Assembly: GCA_026003335.1 (NCBI GenBank)
Contig: BPHB01000001.1
Span: 1,262,591 to 1,326,590, forward strand
DNA length: 64,000 nucleotides
Direction: 5' to 3'
Source of the DNA: Chitinophagales bacterium
GTDB lineage: Bacteria > Bacteroidota > Bacteroidia > Chitinophagales > CAIOSU01
In this document: piece after piece, positions 62,470 to 64,000 of the stretch
Layout: every line of letters starts with the position of its first letter
Position numbering within the stretch: position 1 is the stretch's first letter
Program-made: the position numbers and the translations under genes
Notes under the pieces: model-generated
Told to the model about the DNA's origin: nothing
The model's database searches: none
What the model saw: only the letters and a program-made list of their open reading frames with translations

Positions 62470-64000
62470 TTATTTGAAATTTGCTTTCACCCGCAGACCT
62501 TCCGAAGGCAACATCAGCTGGATAGAGTGTTGATTTTTGTACCCTGATAATGACCATCCGGTAAACTTTCTGCCGCTTTCCGGAACAGCCCTGAGCTCTA
62601 CTGGAACACCTTGAAAGTAGATACCCTGCCAGGGATAGTTATCAGGACGTATCGTATTCACCTGTATCTTCCCGGGTCCTTCCACTTCAAGGGTGAGCAC
62701 CGCAAGACCTGGTAATACAAACCGTTGGATGATATCCTGCCGGATAACGTCCGGACGTTTCTCCGCAAATTCTTTGAGCATTTTAATCTGTGAGCCCGGT
62801 TCCACGAAATTCACCAGTAAGCGCCAGCGCTGGTAATCTCTCTCTTTCTCCTGGGCGATAACCTGCTGAATACTATCAATAAGATTTTGCACATGATCCG
62901 GAAATAAAACCGAATTCAATAAGTCAGCAAACCGATTAATGAAATAATGGCGGAACCCGAGGTTTTCCAGCATTTCATTCCAGAAAAACAGGGTTTCGGG
63001 GGCTAATTCGGTAGTAAGGCTTGAAAAAGTAGGCTCATCATATCTGCCCCAGGAGTCTTCATCGTAGGCCAGCATTCTCCATTTGCCATCCGGTGTACGG
63101 GGACGCCAGAAGCGGATATTAACCTTATAGTCATGCGTTGCGGAATAGATTTCAAATATCCAGTAGTCTACCAGGCTCTCTTTGTCTACCATGGTAAATA
63201 TCCGCTGCACGGTGGAGTCCTGGTACACATCGTTGCGTCTGACATACTCCAGCAATTGCTGGTAATGATCTGTGCTGCCGGCAACCACCTCCAGTTCATA
63301 GCCATCCAACATATCTATGTTTTTTATGCCGTAATTATTTTTAATAAAGTCGGAACCCTTCTTTTCCATGAGATTGTATAGTCCCCAATAGGTTCCGTTG
63401 AGATAAACCACTACGGGTTGGTAAGCTTGCACATCCACTTTTGATCCCGCATTTTTGATGAGATGATACATCAATTCATTTTTAATCCGCTCACCTGCTA
63501 TTTCCCTGTCGAAGCCTCCGCGGCCGGAAGTAACATCTGCACGCAAAATCAGTCCGTTGATGTTGTTTATATGTGGCTTATCCGGAAAGAAGGCATACTC
63601 AATGCGGGAAGGGCCAAATCTTTTATCTGCATCTAAGGTAAAGGAAAGCTTTGAAGAGCTGCGGCTGGTAAATCCAAAAGGTTTCATGCCCAGCATCAGA
63701 TTGAGTTGCTGTTGCCCCTGGCGGTCATAATATTCAAAGTTTACGGGCTTTTTAAAGTCGCGAAAAGGATTAGCATACAAACCACTTCGGGGATTATACA
63801 AGTCTGAAGGGCTTATGGCTATAGCTACTACGGGCAAGGCGGGCGTTTCATCAAAAAAGAAAGTTTCGGTAACCACAGGTCCTGGAAGATAATTTTCCCT
63901 AAAACAGGCAGCCCGCAATACGGTGGTTTTTTCCAGCGCAATCGGTTCCTTATACACCTGTGCCTGTCCAGGCTGAGGGCTGCTGCCGTCCATTGTGAAA
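62470..64000 (-). CDS. CotH-kinase family protein, 5' end outside the window
   Basis: At least 509 codons; the reading frame stays open to the right edge (the codons before the ATG at 63993 read F-T), so the true start lies outside. The first residues F-T-M-D-G-S-S-P-Q-P-G with Y-K-E-P-I-A-L match the chitobiase/beta-hexosaminidase C-terminal-like domain. The CotH domain follows: L-I-L-R-A-D, E-L-M-Y-H-L-I-K, Y-L-N-G-T-Y-W-G-L-Y-N-L-M-E, and W-R-M-L-A-Y-D-E-D-S-W (about 307-317) as the metal-binding region. CotH proteins are atypical protein kinases. The C-terminal 90 residues form a beta domain. Convergent with the beta-helix gene, 12 bases apart. Confidence 0.85.
   Translation of the reverse strand, partial: FTMDGSSPQPGQAQVYKEPIALEKTTVLRAACFRENYLPGPVVTETFFFDETPALPVVAIAISPSDLYNPRSGLYANPFRDFKKPVNFEYYDRQGQQQLNLMLGMKPFGFTSRSSSKLSFTLDADKRFGPSRIEYAFFPDKPHINNINGLILRADVTSGRGGFDREIAGERIKNELMYHLIKNAGSKVDVQAYQPVVVYLNGTYWGLYNLMEKKGSDFIKNNYGIKNIDMLDGYELEVVAGSTDHYQQLLEYVRRNDVYQDSTVQRIFTMVDKESLVDYWIFEIYSATHDYKVNIRFWRPRTPDGKWRMLAYDEDSWGRYDEPTFSSLTTELAPETLFFWNEMLENLGFRHYFINRFADLLNSVLFPDHVQNLIDSIQQVIAQEKERDYQRWRLLVNFVEPGSQIKMLKEFAEKRPDVIRQDIIQRFVLPGLAVLTLEVEGPGKIQVNTIRPDNYPWQGIYFQGVPVELRAVPESGRKFTGWSLSGYKNQHSIQLMLPSEGLRVKANFK

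Overview
The window comes from a member of the Bacteroidota, probably an uncultured relative of the Sphingobacteriia/Chitinophagia. The evidence is the type IX secretion (T9SS) sorting domains of both type A and type B, a PorP/SprF protein, SprB and PKD repeat adhesins, DUF3943/DUF5723/DUF4907 proteins, and many promoters of the Bacteroidota form (TTG, about 20 bases, TAnnTTTG). No insertion sequence, prophage, integrase, CRISPR array or rRNA gene was seen. Coding density is high and most genes are chromosomal housekeeping or envelope genes.

Layout. 1-2.5 kb: the 5' end of a GT39-type membrane glycosyltransferase, tRNA-Gln, then a minus-strand group of desaturase, DUF3943 and DUF1801 genes. 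2.5-9.1 kb: an SF2 helicase, a vWA protein and its AAA+ partner, two secreted thioredoxin-fold proteins and a 341-residue protein with kinase-like motifs. 9.1-17.1 kb: a complete isoleucine/valine operon, ilvE-D-B-N-C-(orf)-A, preceded by an 18-codon leader peptide rich in Ile and Val codons, an antiterminator helix and a rho-independent terminator, which together form a ribosome-mediated attenuator. 17.1-24 kb: a TetR-controlled efflux operon of the YbhGFSR type with its own TolC, in which the double ATPase is split into two genes. 24-29.5 kb: tig-clpP, tRNA-Leu, a bifunctional Rsh (p)ppGpp enzyme and upp. 29.5-37.6 kb: envelope genes (FemAB-like, polysaccharide deacetylase, M1 peptidase lipoprotein, biotin carrier protein, DUF5723, GT4). 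37.6-40.4 kb: a SAM-I riboswitch with terminator upstream of a cystathionine gamma-synthase-like gene and hom. 40.5-64 kb: a surface and secretion region with a T9SS lipase-like esterase, a SprB-repeat protein, PorP/SprF fused to a coiled coil and a SPOR-like domain, a 1628-residue PKD adhesin with a type B sorting domain, a second M1 peptidase, GT2, a 1607-residue multi-domain type A cargo, a beta-helix type A cargo, and a CotH-kinase protein that runs off the right edge.

How the genes work together. Two amino-acid operons use different cis-acting RNA controls. The ilv operon senses charged Ile and Val tRNA through translation of a leader peptide, and the met/hom operon senses SAM directly. 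The right third of the window encodes cell-surface proteins, and the large type B adhesin sits directly upstream of its likely dedicated PorP/SprF outer-membrane partner. The clearest regulatory discovery is the ilv attenuator at 9166-9330. The kinase-like protein at 8093-9118 and the PorP/SprF-SPOR fusion are the best protein-level leads.
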